In this document: positions 37,216 to 47,660 of the stretch, piece after piece
Position numbering within the stretch: the stretch's first letter is position 1
Layout: each line of letters starts with the position of its first letter
DNA from: Pomacea canaliculata
Lineage: Eukaryota > Mollusca > Gastropoda > Architaenioglossa > Ampullariidae
Assembly (NCBI RefSeq): GCF_003073045.1
Contig: NC_037593.1
Span: 20,825,027 to 20,889,026, forward strand
DNA length: 64,000 nucleotides
Direction of reading: 5' to 3'
The notes under the pieces: model-generated
What the model was told of the DNA's origin: nothing
Seen by the model: the letters and a program-made list of their open reading frames with translations, nothing else
Database searches by the model: none
Translations under genes and position numbers: made by a program

Positions 37216-40200
37216 ATGGAGGAATTTCACATCAGCGGGCTCGTGGCTGCTACGTTTACACCGTTAAAAGCAAACGGGCAAGTGACGTGTTCAAGTTTAT
37301 ATTTTTCTTGAAAATTCGTTATTTTATTGAAGTTTTTACTGGAATTAATGAGATTATTTTTTCATACCTATTCTCAGCCTACATGGCTGTCGGTTTGCCT
37401 GCAAGATTGTGTGTCTGTCATCGTGCGTGATTTTACGTCTGTCAGCCTGCATGATGGTATGTCCATTGGATTGTGTATTTGGTTTGTTTGAAGGAATATA
37501 CACACATAAAGAAAGAGAGAGTTATGAAATATATTCACCCCTCTATTCTTCTCTCCCCAGGGATATAGACTATGACAAAATTGACGATTACTGCCAATTC
37601 TTGTCCAACGAAGGAATCAGTCAAGTGTACGGTAAGCCATCTGTTGTTGTTGTTTGTGTCCAAGACATAGTAATTGTAAGTTATTCCTGTAAATCAGTCA
37701 TAAGTACGCGAAGATTGTCAAGAGAAAACCACACGGTTCCATTTTAGTCCTGTTCATCCTCGCAGTATACATTAATGCATCTATGAAGAAAGTTTATACA
37801 TTTACCGAAAGCTTGGCTTGCCTCGGCGAGACGATCAAAAGATTTCTCGGGCCTCATACAGCGTCTGCTCGTGAGCAGTGAGTGAACGCGGCTCAGCTCA
37901 TAACTTTGCTCCCCAAACCCCCCAGCCCCACCCCCACCCCTGGTGTAAATGAAGACATTAAGAACATTCAATGTTGTAAAGGAGATAAAAAAAAACAAAA
38001 ACAATCATGAACTGATTATTACCAACAGTCAACGGCTCGACTGGAGAAGGCCCATCTCTGACGACGGAGGAACGGATGAAGACGACGGAATGCTGGGTAA
38101 AAGCTGGAAGAAAAAACAGCAGGTACGTGACACATTCCGACCTACAGTCACACAGACACAACCAGACTGAAACACAGACTGTCAGACAGACTTCAGACAG
38201 ACTTACAGACACACGGACACAAACACACATGTACGCGGAATATCAGAGGCAACAAGACATCTACAGACATCAAACCATAGCAACAGACGAAGCAGACTGA
38301 ACTGTTTATACAGGATAGAGAGACAGAGAGGTAAGAAAGAACTCTTCCACACTTGCACTAAGAGGAGTTTCCTGAGACTGGTACTAGACTTTAATGGTAC
38401 TACGTGTGACTGTCACGGACTGAGGCGATGATTGGCATTACATAATAATAATTATGATTGCCTTGACACGGCGGCGGTGACTGGATCGTGATAATAAATG
38501 GCATTTCGTCCTGATGGTGACTGGCATTATAGCGGGGCATCGAGAGAAATATAGTTGGTCCGAATAACATAAGCTGTGTGGATGTAGTTGGGCTGCTAGC
38601 GGCGTGCAAGGTATACTCAGATGACGTCACTGAACCGTTGTATTAGGGTCTCATCACTGGTTTCCTGCCTCTGCTTCAGGATGTCGAAGATACTAGTGCA
38701 GGTTGGCGGAACCACACTACGAGATTCTATCGCCTTGGTAAGTTGTGCTGCTGTGCAAGTTGTTGTTGTTATTGTTATTATTATTAAGTTTCCCAGCTCA
38801 GCCGATAGATCTTATAGAGGTACTGTTATTACTGGTTTCTGCTGTGTGACGTGTAGTAGTAATGCGGTGTACGCCCACCATGTGCAGGCGAGACATGCGG
38901 AAAGCGAGGGGGTTGCCGCTATTTCTTCTCTCCCTCCCATCTACTTCCCCATCAGCACCATGGGTGAGTTCTTCTCCACACGATAAAATATGTGTTACGT
39001 GTCGATATAAACAGATGTAGTGTATAGAGTATTCCTCCCAATTCCTCCCCCACCAAACACACACACCCACACACCTTCACACTACGTCACCTTCGGATCT
39101 TACTTGACGTTACATTAATGACACGCGGCTGACACGTGACAGGGACTGTGTGTGTTTATAAGGTCACTGTCCTCACACACACTGTATTTTTGTTTTCGTT
39201 CTTGCAGGAGACTTAGTGGAGTACTGCCGGCAAGTGGCAGCAGCGGCGCCCTCTACACCCTTCTACTACTACCACATACCCGCCATGACCCGCGTCAACT
39301 GTAAGACATCCTCTCACCCAGAGAGCGGGTTGGCTGTAGGGGTGGGGAAAGGGACTTTATCTTCGTTAAACCTATAAGTTACCATGGGAACTGTTGACAG
39401 AAGAACTCAACAATAAAACACATTCACCTTTCTCCTGGCTTAATCGCCTTGGAACTGAAATTTCAATGAGTACTAAATCGAAAACAAACGTGAAACTGAC
39501 ACGTGATGTATGACACGTAGATCTGAAACTGACACGTGCTACATGACGCGTAGATCTGAAACTGACACGTGCTATATGACATACAGATCTGAAACTGACA
39601 CGTGCTTCATGACGCGTAGATCTGAAACTGACACGTGCTATATGACATACAGATCTGAAACTGACACGTGCTTCATGACGCGTAGATCTGAAACTGACAC
39701 GTAGATCTGAAACTGACACGTGCTACGTGAGACAGATCTGAAACTGTACAAAGGCACAGAAAATAAAGAAGCAGTAATCATGCCAACCGTTCAGTTGTAG
39801 ATGACTTTGACAGGCGGAGTAACTCTCCTACAGGTGGTTGAACTTGCACGTTTGTTTCCCCTTGTTGCACGTGCCCGTGACGTCTGCTGCAGTGGACATG
39901 GCCACGTTTCTAGAGACCGCACGTGACGTCATACCGACGCTGCGCGGCGTGAAGTACTCCCATCAGGACCTCGTGCAGATGTGTCACTGTCTGCGCTCAC
40001 GTGACCGTCATGGCCGCGCCTTCAACATTCTCTACGGCTGCGACGAGGTCGGTGTCAGAGCGCTAATACAACACCTGCATCAGTTTAGTTGTCAGTGGGT
40101 TGGGCGACGGTGGGTGGGTGGGTGGATGGATGGAGGGTCTAGATAAATTTTGGTCTCATTCATACCTAGACGATCGCAGAGTTTGTTTTTTGTTGTTGTT

Positions 40201-41199
40201 TTTTGTTTTTTTGCTCTTTTTTTTTTTTTTGCTTTGTTTGTTTTGTTTTTGTTTTTTGTTTGTTTTTTGTGTTTTTCTTTTGTTTTTGTTTTGTTTTTTG
40301 TTTTGTTTTGTTTTGTTTGTTTTTTTTTTGGGGGGAACAAGGCATCTGTGTGGTCGCTAATGGCAATAGACCGTTGCTAATCAGCTGCTAGGGGCTGTCT
40401 GACCGAAGCAATGAGTTAAAACGCCGATATGTTGTGATATTCTGTAACACACATGTTGATTTTTAACTGGATGCCATGCCATGCAGCTTAACGTCTAGTG
40501 ACATGTCATGGCGCTGGGCCCAGATTGTCAGACATGACTTTGTTGCAGCAATTGATGGCAGCTGTGGTTCTGGGGGCTGACGGGGCCATCGGGTCGACGT
40601 ACAACCACATGGCGGGCACCTTCCATCGTCTCCTGGCGCTGCTGAGTCAGTCGGACCTGCCAGGCGCTCTGGCCGAGCAGCACAGGAGCCAAGACTTCGT
40701 TCAGCAACTCTATCGCTATGGTGAGCACGAGTCCAAACATTAAATGGTATTTCATTGCATTTACACCCTGACTGAAACTTTGTAGTACATTGTCTATTTA
40801 TATCACTTGTTACATGCTGTAATAACATTGTGACAGCTGCCATTAGCCACGTATCCTTGGTCCGGTTCATGTCAAGCGAAGAGTAAAAGACCAGAGAGAC
40901 AAAAGTAGTGTGAACCACCCACTAATCTCTAATTACAGTGGTTACTATGAGTCTGTATAGTTACTTGAGTTCTGCATTGTAGTGTGTTTATTAGTTGATT
41001 CGGACTGTTTACACGCTCTGTTTAAACTAATGCAGGTGCCAAAACAGGAGGTTCCTTGCCCACGGGGAAGGCAGTGATGTCGTTTGTAGGATGTGATGTC
41101 GGGCCTGTGCGCCCACCACTGAGATCCCTCCAACCCGACGAACGTTCAGAGTTCTACGAACGACTAAAGTCTATTGGGTTTTTTGAATGGCGAAAATAA
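37216..41199 (+). CDS. NPL: N-acetylneuraminate lyase (sialic acid aldolase)
   Basis: Nine exons: 37216-37286, 37561-37631, 38029-38122, 38680-38737, 38888-38963, 39208-39300, 39893-40047, 40549-40720, 41036-41199. All are GT-AG with matching phases, giving 317 residues (human NPL 320). The enzyme cleaves N-acetylneuraminate to N-acetylmannosamine and pyruvate through a Schiff base in a cytosolic (beta/alpha)8 barrel. Seen here: 'GLVAATFTPLKANGQ' at the start, the substrate loop 'VNGSTGEGPSL', 'FYYYHIP' with the catalytic Tyr at about 143-145, the Schiff-base Lys175 in 'GVKYSHQDL', 'LYGCDE', and 'GADGAIGSTYN'. The C-terminus is 'GFFEWRK'. The start ATG lies 7 residues before 'GLVAAT', as in the family. 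Introns carry two arrays and one dispersed repeat. The gene appears intact and full length. Confidence 0.93.
39488..39745. repeat. 33-base minisatellite in an NPL intron
   Basis: Eight or nine copies of a unit of about 33 bases begin 'TGAAACTGACACGTG'. The variable half alternates between a 'CTATATGACATACAGATC' type and a 'CTTCATGACGCGTAGATC' type, so part of the array is organised as dimers. Each full unit holds CACGTG, and many hold ACGCGT or AGATCT, all palindromes. Confidence 0.92.
40187..40335. repeat. T-rich (TTTTG)n tract in an NPL intron
   Basis: About 150 bases of almost only T with scattered G and C on the plus strand, in the intron after exon 7. Frames through it give meaningless F/C/L or K/Q/N runs. 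Confidence 0.9.
40797..40940 (+). repeat. Dispersed repeat, copy 2, in an NPL intron
   Basis: Second copy of the repeat at 35652-35792, same orientation, inside the last NPL intron and about 95 bases before the final exon. Confidence 0.75.
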
Positions 41200-41298
41200 T
41201 GGACAAACGTAAAGAACTGTACCTTAAGTATCGGTGTGCAAACAATCAGCAAAGCAACATTTAAAATATCAACAATGCAACAAGTAAGCGAGCAATGA

Positions 41299-41304
41299 AA
41301 TAAA
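41299..41304 (+). promoter_or_regulatory. PolyA signal of NPL
   Basis: AATAAA 100 bases after the NPL stop codon. Confidence 0.7.
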
Positions 41305-42690
41305 AAGGCGATTCTCAAAACGTCTGTGTGCATATTGTGTTTATATATCCACGTATTATATTTAGTATTTTTGCGTGAACATTATGGCACACAGAAATAT
41401 GTTTTGTGAATAAACTGTCAACCAAGGGTGAGACCACGCTAAAAGTTAAGGACCTGGACAGAAGGATGCACGGGTAGAAGAGGGGAAAAAATGTCAAAAA
41501 ATCGGGAAAATTTATCTGCTTTTTTCAGAACTATCTCGTAACAATTGCCAGAACTGTCTTGTAACAGTTGTTAGAACTGTTTCGCAGTCGTGGTTGGAAG
41601 AAACTGAATAATTTTCACTGGCAAACAGTGACAGCGAAATGTCAGACTGAGTGTTTGTGCCTTGCACCACGGAATGACACTTGACTGACTCCATCAAAAG
41701 ACAGTTCACCGCCATGTGACCGGGGTACCACAGCTCTTCAGGCAATGGGATGTGATTATGTCCTCACTTTCTCCATCCCACCCAGCCTCCTGCCCACACA
41801 CCCCACGTGCTTCAGTGTCACTGAAAACAACAGTTTTTTTAAGCGATGATGAGGTAGGGTCATAAAGCAGCCATTACTGTTTGTACATTCAGTCAGTCAG
41901 ATGTTATCTTTGTAACGACCATCAATGATTGTACAATAGACCATCACAGCTCCTCAGTGGATGAAGATAACTCCCTGTTATCACGGCATTAGAACCGCTG
42001 ACACATTTCAAACCGAAAAGATGATACGGTGTGCTGCAACCACGACGACGATGATCTTGTGCCATCTACATCACGAGGAAACTTTTAAAGATATTTTCCC
42101 TTCATCAAACTTATCTGAACTTGAAATCCTCGTTTATCTCCATTGCTGATGTCGTGCTTCATGTCGCTGCCTCCCTGTTGTCGTGATGACAGACCACCGA
42201 CACCGACATTCAATCTGAACCTACTCAGGATGTGTTGCAGCAGCAGCACCATCGTCACCACCACTAATCATGGTGATGATTATGTTAATGATGATAATAT
42301 CCGCCATAATTTTCTCATTTATACCGTAATTTAAACCACGTTTCGATTGGTATAATATTTAAAAGCCTATTTCAATTTATTAAAATAACTTATTATCTCA
42401 CAGCTCTTATTCTTCTGAAAGCAAGAAAGTTCGCCTCATCTTTACTTCTCGTCAAAACATTTCTGACGCTTCCGACGATAATTTTCTGAGATAATGTCAC
42501 TTCATCTGTCAGTTATTTCGCATTGCTCTCCTGGGCTCGTCTTTCGTTGAATACATTTCAAATGCCAAACTTGATTACATGTCTAAAAGGTTGAGTATTT
42601 AACGGCTGGGAAACGTGTGTCTGACTTTGTCATCGTCACAGCAGCTGCCTCGTCGTCAGTTGGCTTCTCAACGTCTCGCAAGTTCGCTCT
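41305..42690. other. Spacer between NPL and the knottin gene
   Basis: No gene or domain is seen. The sequence is mostly unique and AT-rich near 42.3-42.6 kb. A small duplicated word ('AGAACTGT(C/T)T(T/C)G') recurs near 41530-41585. The last few hundred bases are presumed promoter of the downstream peptide gene. Confidence 0.45.
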
Positions 42691-42696
42691 GTCCGT

Positions 42697-42704
42697 TATA
42701 AATA
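42697..42704 (+). promoter_or_regulatory. TATA box of the knottin gene
   Basis: TATAAATA 80 bases upstream of the start codon. A start of transcription about 30 bases downstream would leave a 5'UTR of about 55 bases, a normal arrangement for a highly expressed secreted-peptide gene. Confidence 0.6.
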
Positions 42705-42784
42705 TTTAATTCTAAGCAGACTTCATTCGACAAGCCGAGAGCCCTCCACTAAGTTCTGTGATTAGTGATTACGATTGCTATCAA

Positions 42785-42998
42785 ATGGAGAAGACAGCAA
42801 TGATTGTCATCGCTACTGTTCTCCTGCTGACCGTCGGCAGTCTGGCAGGTGAGTGCCCACGTACTTTTATAGGTTTTATTTAGTATTTATACCTTGCTTG
42901 TGCAGATTTTTCTTTTCTTTTTCACTACCAGATCGAGATTAGGTAACTGACTGATGTTACCATAAAGACCAACCTGAATGGTTTGCGGTTGTTTGTTG

Positions 42999-43041
<43 letters not shown>

Positions 43042-43776
43042 TGGGGTTTTTTGTTTGTTTTTTTGTTGTTTTTTTTTGTTTTTTTGTTTTGTTTTGTTTT
43101 GTTTTAGGGGGGGTCAGATATCGGTAGAAATAGGTGCTATAAACCTAACCTGTAAATTTCAGCCTCCAAAACCCATCTGTTCATTAATTATCTGCTACCA
43201 AAGTACGCGATTCGTACCTAACAATGTACAGTGGAACCTCGGTTAGCGAACGCCTCGGATAGCGAATATTTCGGTTAACGAACAAAACTTTCGTTAAAAA
43301 TTTGTCTCGGATAGCGAACAAAATTTCGGATAACGAACAGCCACGTGAACCACACGTGACCGACCAGCATGTCATCATTCGCGCTCGAGAGACAGTTACA
43401 ATCGGTCGTTCCTTGTCTGTGCGCCTCCTTCATATTTAGTGAATTTTTTACTTTATTTTAATAAGATATTCCTCAATCATGGCTCCAAAGAAAAGTCTGT
43501 AGAAAAGTCTTTCCCTAGCAGTGTTATCGGCAATAGGAGCCTAAACATGTTCAATGATAATGTGATGTCGTATTACGAAGAGTTTCACAAAAAAAAAGGC
43601 AGAAGGAACAGACGTTGGACAAGTTTTTTCCTTTAACCTCAAAACGACAGAAAAAGGAAGTCATCCCCGATTTTACAATGTCACGTGCTCATGGAGGGGG
43701 GATCCAAGCAGGAATTCGTCTTTCGATTCCGTTAGGGACTCAAGAGAAGGAACAATGGAGAAGTGACCTCCTCTAC

Positions 43777-43810
<34 letters not shown>

Positions 43811-45205
43811 GGAGGAGGAGGAGGAGGAGGAGGAGGAGGATACGTTTCGTGCACCCAGCAACACATTTTGACCACCTGTTGCCTTCCAAGTGATGATAAG
43901 CATGGAGGGTTTCTTTGTGTGTGAGATGGCCGAGACCAGTAACACCTGTCGTTATGGAGCAGAATTTACTTACCTTCTGTCAAATTCTACTTGAGTGATT
44001 TTATTTTTGTTTTAAAAGGAGTCACAAAGCTTTCTTGCTGCATAGAAAACTGTGTGGCATTTAATGATGTTGATATAGAGGAGTGTGTGGAATTTAATGA
44101 TTTCAGTGTTGTTGTTGGCATTGCAGGTTCAGTTTATGTCTCTTGCACGTTGAGAAATATTTCATAGTCGGAGCGTTGTTTAACGTTTGAATGACTGTAG
44201 GGGTCTTTCATACAGATTTCACATTAAAGTATATCATGGCGACGCAAATAACATTAACAGTAAAAATACTCACAGTCAGACAGAAAATAAACACAGAGGC
44301 TATCGGAGTCGGAAAGTCTTACCCGTAAAAAGACTTTAATTTTTAGGATTTAGAAAACATCCTTACGAAGATCTTCTGTAAATTCTTCAGTTATTTGTTT
44401 GTACGTTCACTTTGAAAAGATTGACATGCAAGTAAAAAACTAATGATGGAATAATGTCTAATGATGTCTCAAGATAGATTTTGCAAGCGGCATGGAACAT
44501 GTTGGGGAATAAAGCTGGGTGTATGTCATGGAAAAAATATTTCTTTATCAAGAATAATAATAATAATAAAGCTGGTGCCAACTTTACTTACAGGTAAGCC
44601 AGCTTGATGCTACTCTACCCTCTGAATGTTTTTCTATCCAGTATCACAATTCCTCACTTCAATGGTTTCGTTACCTTTATTTCAGAACTACCTGGCGGTG
44701 CTGACGGGCCAGACAACAACAGGTAACATTAAAGACCAGGTGTATACTTAATGAGATAATTCCTCAACCCTTGTGAAAACTTGTTGCTTATATTGTATTA
44801 TTTAGTAAACGTTGTGTCTTCGTGTCTGGTTACAAATTTCTAAGACTCGTGTTTGTTTTGTTATTATGTGTAATTTTTTGTTAAAAGTGGATTTTCCTTG
44901 CTCTTAATACTGAGCTTGCATTAATTCTAAAACTTTATCTACATTTTGAAATCTCATTAGCTTTATGTTAACTTAAGTGTATGTCGTCGTTAGTCCGTTA
45001 CAGAGTGTACTAGCGATGATGTGACGTCATTGGCAGGTTTGGTCGTCTGCTGCCGGTCCCGAGGGTGAAGCGCTACACATTGTCGTGCTTCTCACTGGGG
45101 GAGGATTGCTCCTCCACACGCTACTGCTGCCACGGTCTGTCCTGCCACTACACAACCTACTTCCCCCTGGCTGGAACCTGCGGCTATAGTCCCAGGAACC
45201 ACTGA
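42785..45205 (+). CDS. Secreted cystine-knot (conotoxin-like) peptide precursor
   Basis: Three exons: 42785-42848, 44686-44722 and 45037-45205, with phases 1 and 2 matching, giving 89 residues. Exon 1 is a signal peptide ('MEKTAMIVIATVLLLTVGSL'). Exon 2 and the start of exon 3 form an acidic propeptide ('ELPGGADGPDNNR') ending at a dibasic site ('RVKR'). The predicted mature part, about 43 residues, has six cysteines arranged C-x6-C-x5-CC-x4-C-x11-C. By family knowledge this is the inhibitor cystine knot, cysteine framework VI/VII, of conotoxin O-type peptides, and the signal/pro/mature exon layout is also typical. Similar knottins in molluscs act as venom, defence or regulatory peptides, so the role cannot be fixed from sequence. 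A TATA box and polyA signal flank the gene, and nothing looks broken. Confidence 0.82.
42998..43105. repeat. Poly(T) and T/G-rich tract in a knottin intron
   Basis: An unbroken run of about 42 T, then TTTTG-rich sequence, in intron 1 of the peptide gene. Confidence 0.95.
43229..43880 (+). mobile_element. Tigger/pogo-like DNA transposon remnant
   Basis: Starts after a TA dinucleotide with 'CAGTGGAACCTCGGTTAGCG', followed by repeated 'TCGGATAGCGAA' and 'CGGTTAACGAACAAAA' words, the known terminal pattern of pogo-type elements. A short transposase start 'MAPKKSL' at 43480 runs into a stop after seven residues. 'QKEQTLDKFFPLTSKRQ' (about 43603-43652) resembles a Tigger-type C-terminal segment. 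Most of the transposase is missing and no 3' inverted end was found, so this is an internally deleted, 3'-truncated copy inside intron 1 of the peptide gene. Confidence 0.6.
43776..43841. repeat. (ATG)n(AGG)n microsatellite
   Basis: Eleven or so ATG triplets followed by about ten AGG triplets. Confidence 0.95.
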
Positions 45206-45375
45206 GCCTTGTGTTCCACTTGTTCACTTTGGTCCCTGCGACTTCAGGGTCTGTCCGGCCGACAACGACAGGATGCCATGAGATTGCCTTCTCCATCACG
45301 ATTGCGTTGATTGACTTATGAGATGTTTATTTCGGTTTGGTTTTTAGTTTTAACACTCACAAAATCAAATACTGA

Positions 45376-45381
45376 AATAAA
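45376..45381 (+). promoter_or_regulatory. PolyA signal of the knottin gene
   Basis: AATAAA 171 bases after the stop codon of the peptide gene. Confidence 0.65.
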
Positions 45382-46873
45382 ATGGTTGGCTGACCAGAAC
45401 TGTCTGCACTGACTGGTATTTGGTCTTGTCATGATGTTTCATTCTTCTACTTCCATTTAAATCGTTTCTTTTTTCTTCCAGTTATCTCTGTCTTCTTGTC
45501 ATCCATTTTTCTCCCAATGTTCTTCACACTTTTACTACTGGATGTCTTCCTGTTAAAAGGAATACGAAGGATGTCCCACTTCCACCCGGACTTCAGTATT
45601 TCGTCAAAAGCAGACCATGTGGGTTCGATAGACTGATTCATCAGGGTGTTTATTTTTTAAATAATTTTCCCCCATTAGTTTTCCCAGGATGGAGAGGAGA
45701 AGTAAGTGGATGCTCTCTCCACCAAGTGATTCCCCAGTGCCGTCAGAACGTGACTGTCGAGTGGTCATGTTGCTTTGGAGGTGTTGACAGTTTGCAAGAT
45801 ATTTAAAATATCTGTATTAATGAAATCATTGATTGGAAAAAATTAACCACAAAGAAAAATAATTTTTAATTCTTTGGGATTGTATATTTTTAATTAAAAC
45901 TAAAAACAAATTTTCAGTTTATTAATGATTAAATCAATCAAACTTTTTGAAGAATAAAATAATTTATTAAAATATCACTTAATTAAAACGAATAATTATC
46001 TGTTGATGTCTGAATTATTATGCTTGTTATATAACCTAGTAAAAGTTCGTTAATTAATGCGCTCATTTATTAACTAATTAAACATACACACATGAAATAG
46101 GCATGCATCCATATATTATCCATATATCCATATCCATATATTATACACACATAGACTCATTGGCAAGGTATTCTCTGCTTTACTTGTGATGATGTGGTGA
46201 TACAAGATATCAAAAGCTAAATACAAGGTGCACCACTGAAAAGTAGTTCGTTGCCTGTAATGCACTCGGACAAGACAGGTCCACCCTGTATCATGAGTCA
46301 GGTCCACCCTGTATCACGAGGCAGGCTGCCTTATATAAGTCTTTCATTCGAGTGTTTCACGAGGTAACAACATCTGAAGACACGATCACAAATGAACTCT
46401 CAATTTAAATGCTTGCATGAAGCGGCTTCATTTTTTTCACCGACAATAAGAACTCATCACTCATTACAGAATCACATTAGGGAAGACTTCAGACATATAG
46501 AAACACGTGTCAGCATTATCTCTTGCTGCTTTTGCGACTAGTTTTACAAAGGAAACTAGCATAAGACAAAACATGTATTTTTTTCTGAGCTGACCATTCT
46601 TCATACTGACCTTAATAATAGAATGCCAATAAAATGAAGTCGTGATCCTTCACAAACTACCACAATACCTAAAACAATTAGTTAAGCTTCTCGTGTAAAT
46701 AAAGTGTATCTATACTTCCTCTGCTTATGTTGATGGAAAAGTGCCACCATTTTACAGGTGGTGGAATCGCTATCCGTCTTCCGGAAGAAGCGTTGAATAT
46801 GCAATCTCACAGCATCAACCGTTGCACCTGTCGCAGGCTCTGTCAGGCACTGCCGCTTGCTGCTGACATGGAT
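45382..46873. other. Spacer between the knottin and Rab-like genes
   Basis: No coding signal is seen. The stretch 45.78-46.15 kb is extremely AT-rich, with many AATTAA and TTAATTA words. A short duplicated phrase 'CAGGTCCACCCTGTATCA' occurs at 46277 and 46300. The Rab-like gene ends toward this interval, so its 3'UTR lies at the right edge. Confidence 0.45.
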
Positions 46874-46971
46874 ACAGGTGTGTGACACAGGTGAGACATC
46901 ACGCCACACACAGGTTAGACACGCCACACACAGGTAAGACACTCCACACACAGGTAAGACACACCACACCT
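46874..46971. repeat. Minisatellite in the Rab-like 3'UTR
   Basis: Four or five copies of a unit of about 21 bases, 'CACACACAGGTAAGACAC(A/T)C', begin only 24 bases past the stop codon of the Rab-like gene (minus strand). It probably lies in the transcript's 3'UTR. Confidence 0.8.
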
Positions 46972-46994
46972 AGACTCGCCAGTGATGGGAGTGG

Positions 46995-47660
46995 TCAGCA
47001 TCCACAGTCTTTCTTCCCGTTGTCCGGCGGAGGTCGCTCTGTGGCACTCAAGCAAATGGTGCTGGCCGTGCGGGGTAACGGACTGTCCTGTCGACTCTTG
47101 ATCAACACCTCACAGAACGCTGCACGTGTTTCTGTCACGTTTTCACCTGACTTGCAGCTAACCTGATAAAAACCGTCTATGGAATCCTGGAATACAACTC
47201 TCACGTGCTGCGGCTCGATGGACTGATTGTTTTTCAGATCCGTCTTCGTCCCCACCAAAAATTTCACAGTTTTGCTGGAGTCCTTGATGTTGCAGTCCAC
47301 TTCCTTCTGCCAGTCCACTATATGTGCCAACGACACGTGGTTCGTCACATCATAGACGAATAAAATTCCGTCGACATTTCTGTAGTAGGAGGAGGTGAGG
47401 CTGCGGAAGCGCTCCTGCCCCGCCGTGTCCCACAGTTCCAGTGTCGCGGTCCTCCCGCCGACAAGACGCTCAGACAGACTGACTTTGTCCGTCCCCATGG
47501 TAACGTTCGACGTGGACTTGAATATGTTTTTATGAAATCGGTTAACGAGGGATGTTTTGCCGACGTTGGCGTCTCCAAGCACGATGCATTTGAAGGTGTA
47601 CGGGGCTCGCTCCACCAGGTCAGCATCCTTGACAGAGCGTAAACTCGCCACTCGCTCCAT
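46995..47660 (-). CDS. Rab-like small GTPase, intronless
   Basis: A single uninterrupted frame of 221 residues from ATG (47660) to stop. GTPase motifs are G1 'GDANVGKTS' (29-37), G3 'WDTAGQERFRSLTSSYYR' (77-94), G4 'GTKTDL' (137-142) and G5-like 'SCKSG'. The C-terminus 'KKDCGC' is a Rab-type CxC double-geranylgeranylation site. Switch I has 'VTMGTD' where Rabs have 'TIGVD'. The G4 motif has Thr instead of the Asn of NKxD. 'PPPDNG' and the 'ANVGKTSL' context recall Rab33/Rab43-like proteins, but the subfamily is unclear. The protein probably acts in membrane trafficking; altered nucleotide affinity is an inference from G4. The lack of introns suggests a retrocopy that stayed open. A tandem repeat follows in the 3'UTR. 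Confidence 0.85.
   Translation of the reverse strand: MERVASLRSVKDADLVERAPYTFKCIVLGDANVGKTSLVNRFHKNIFKSTSNVTMGTDKVSLSERLVGGRTATLELWDTAGQERFRSLTSSYYRNVDGILFVYDVTNHVSLAHIVDWQKEVDCNIKDSSKTVKFLVGTKTDLKNNQSIEPQHVRVVFQDSIDGFYQVSCKSGENVTETRAAFCEVLIKSRQDSPLPRTASTICLSATERPPPDNGKKDCGC

Noticed and set aside
40092-40391. Overlapping K/T/N-rich and F/C/L-rich frames
   Set aside because: Low-complexity translations of the (TTTTG)n tract in an NPL intron.
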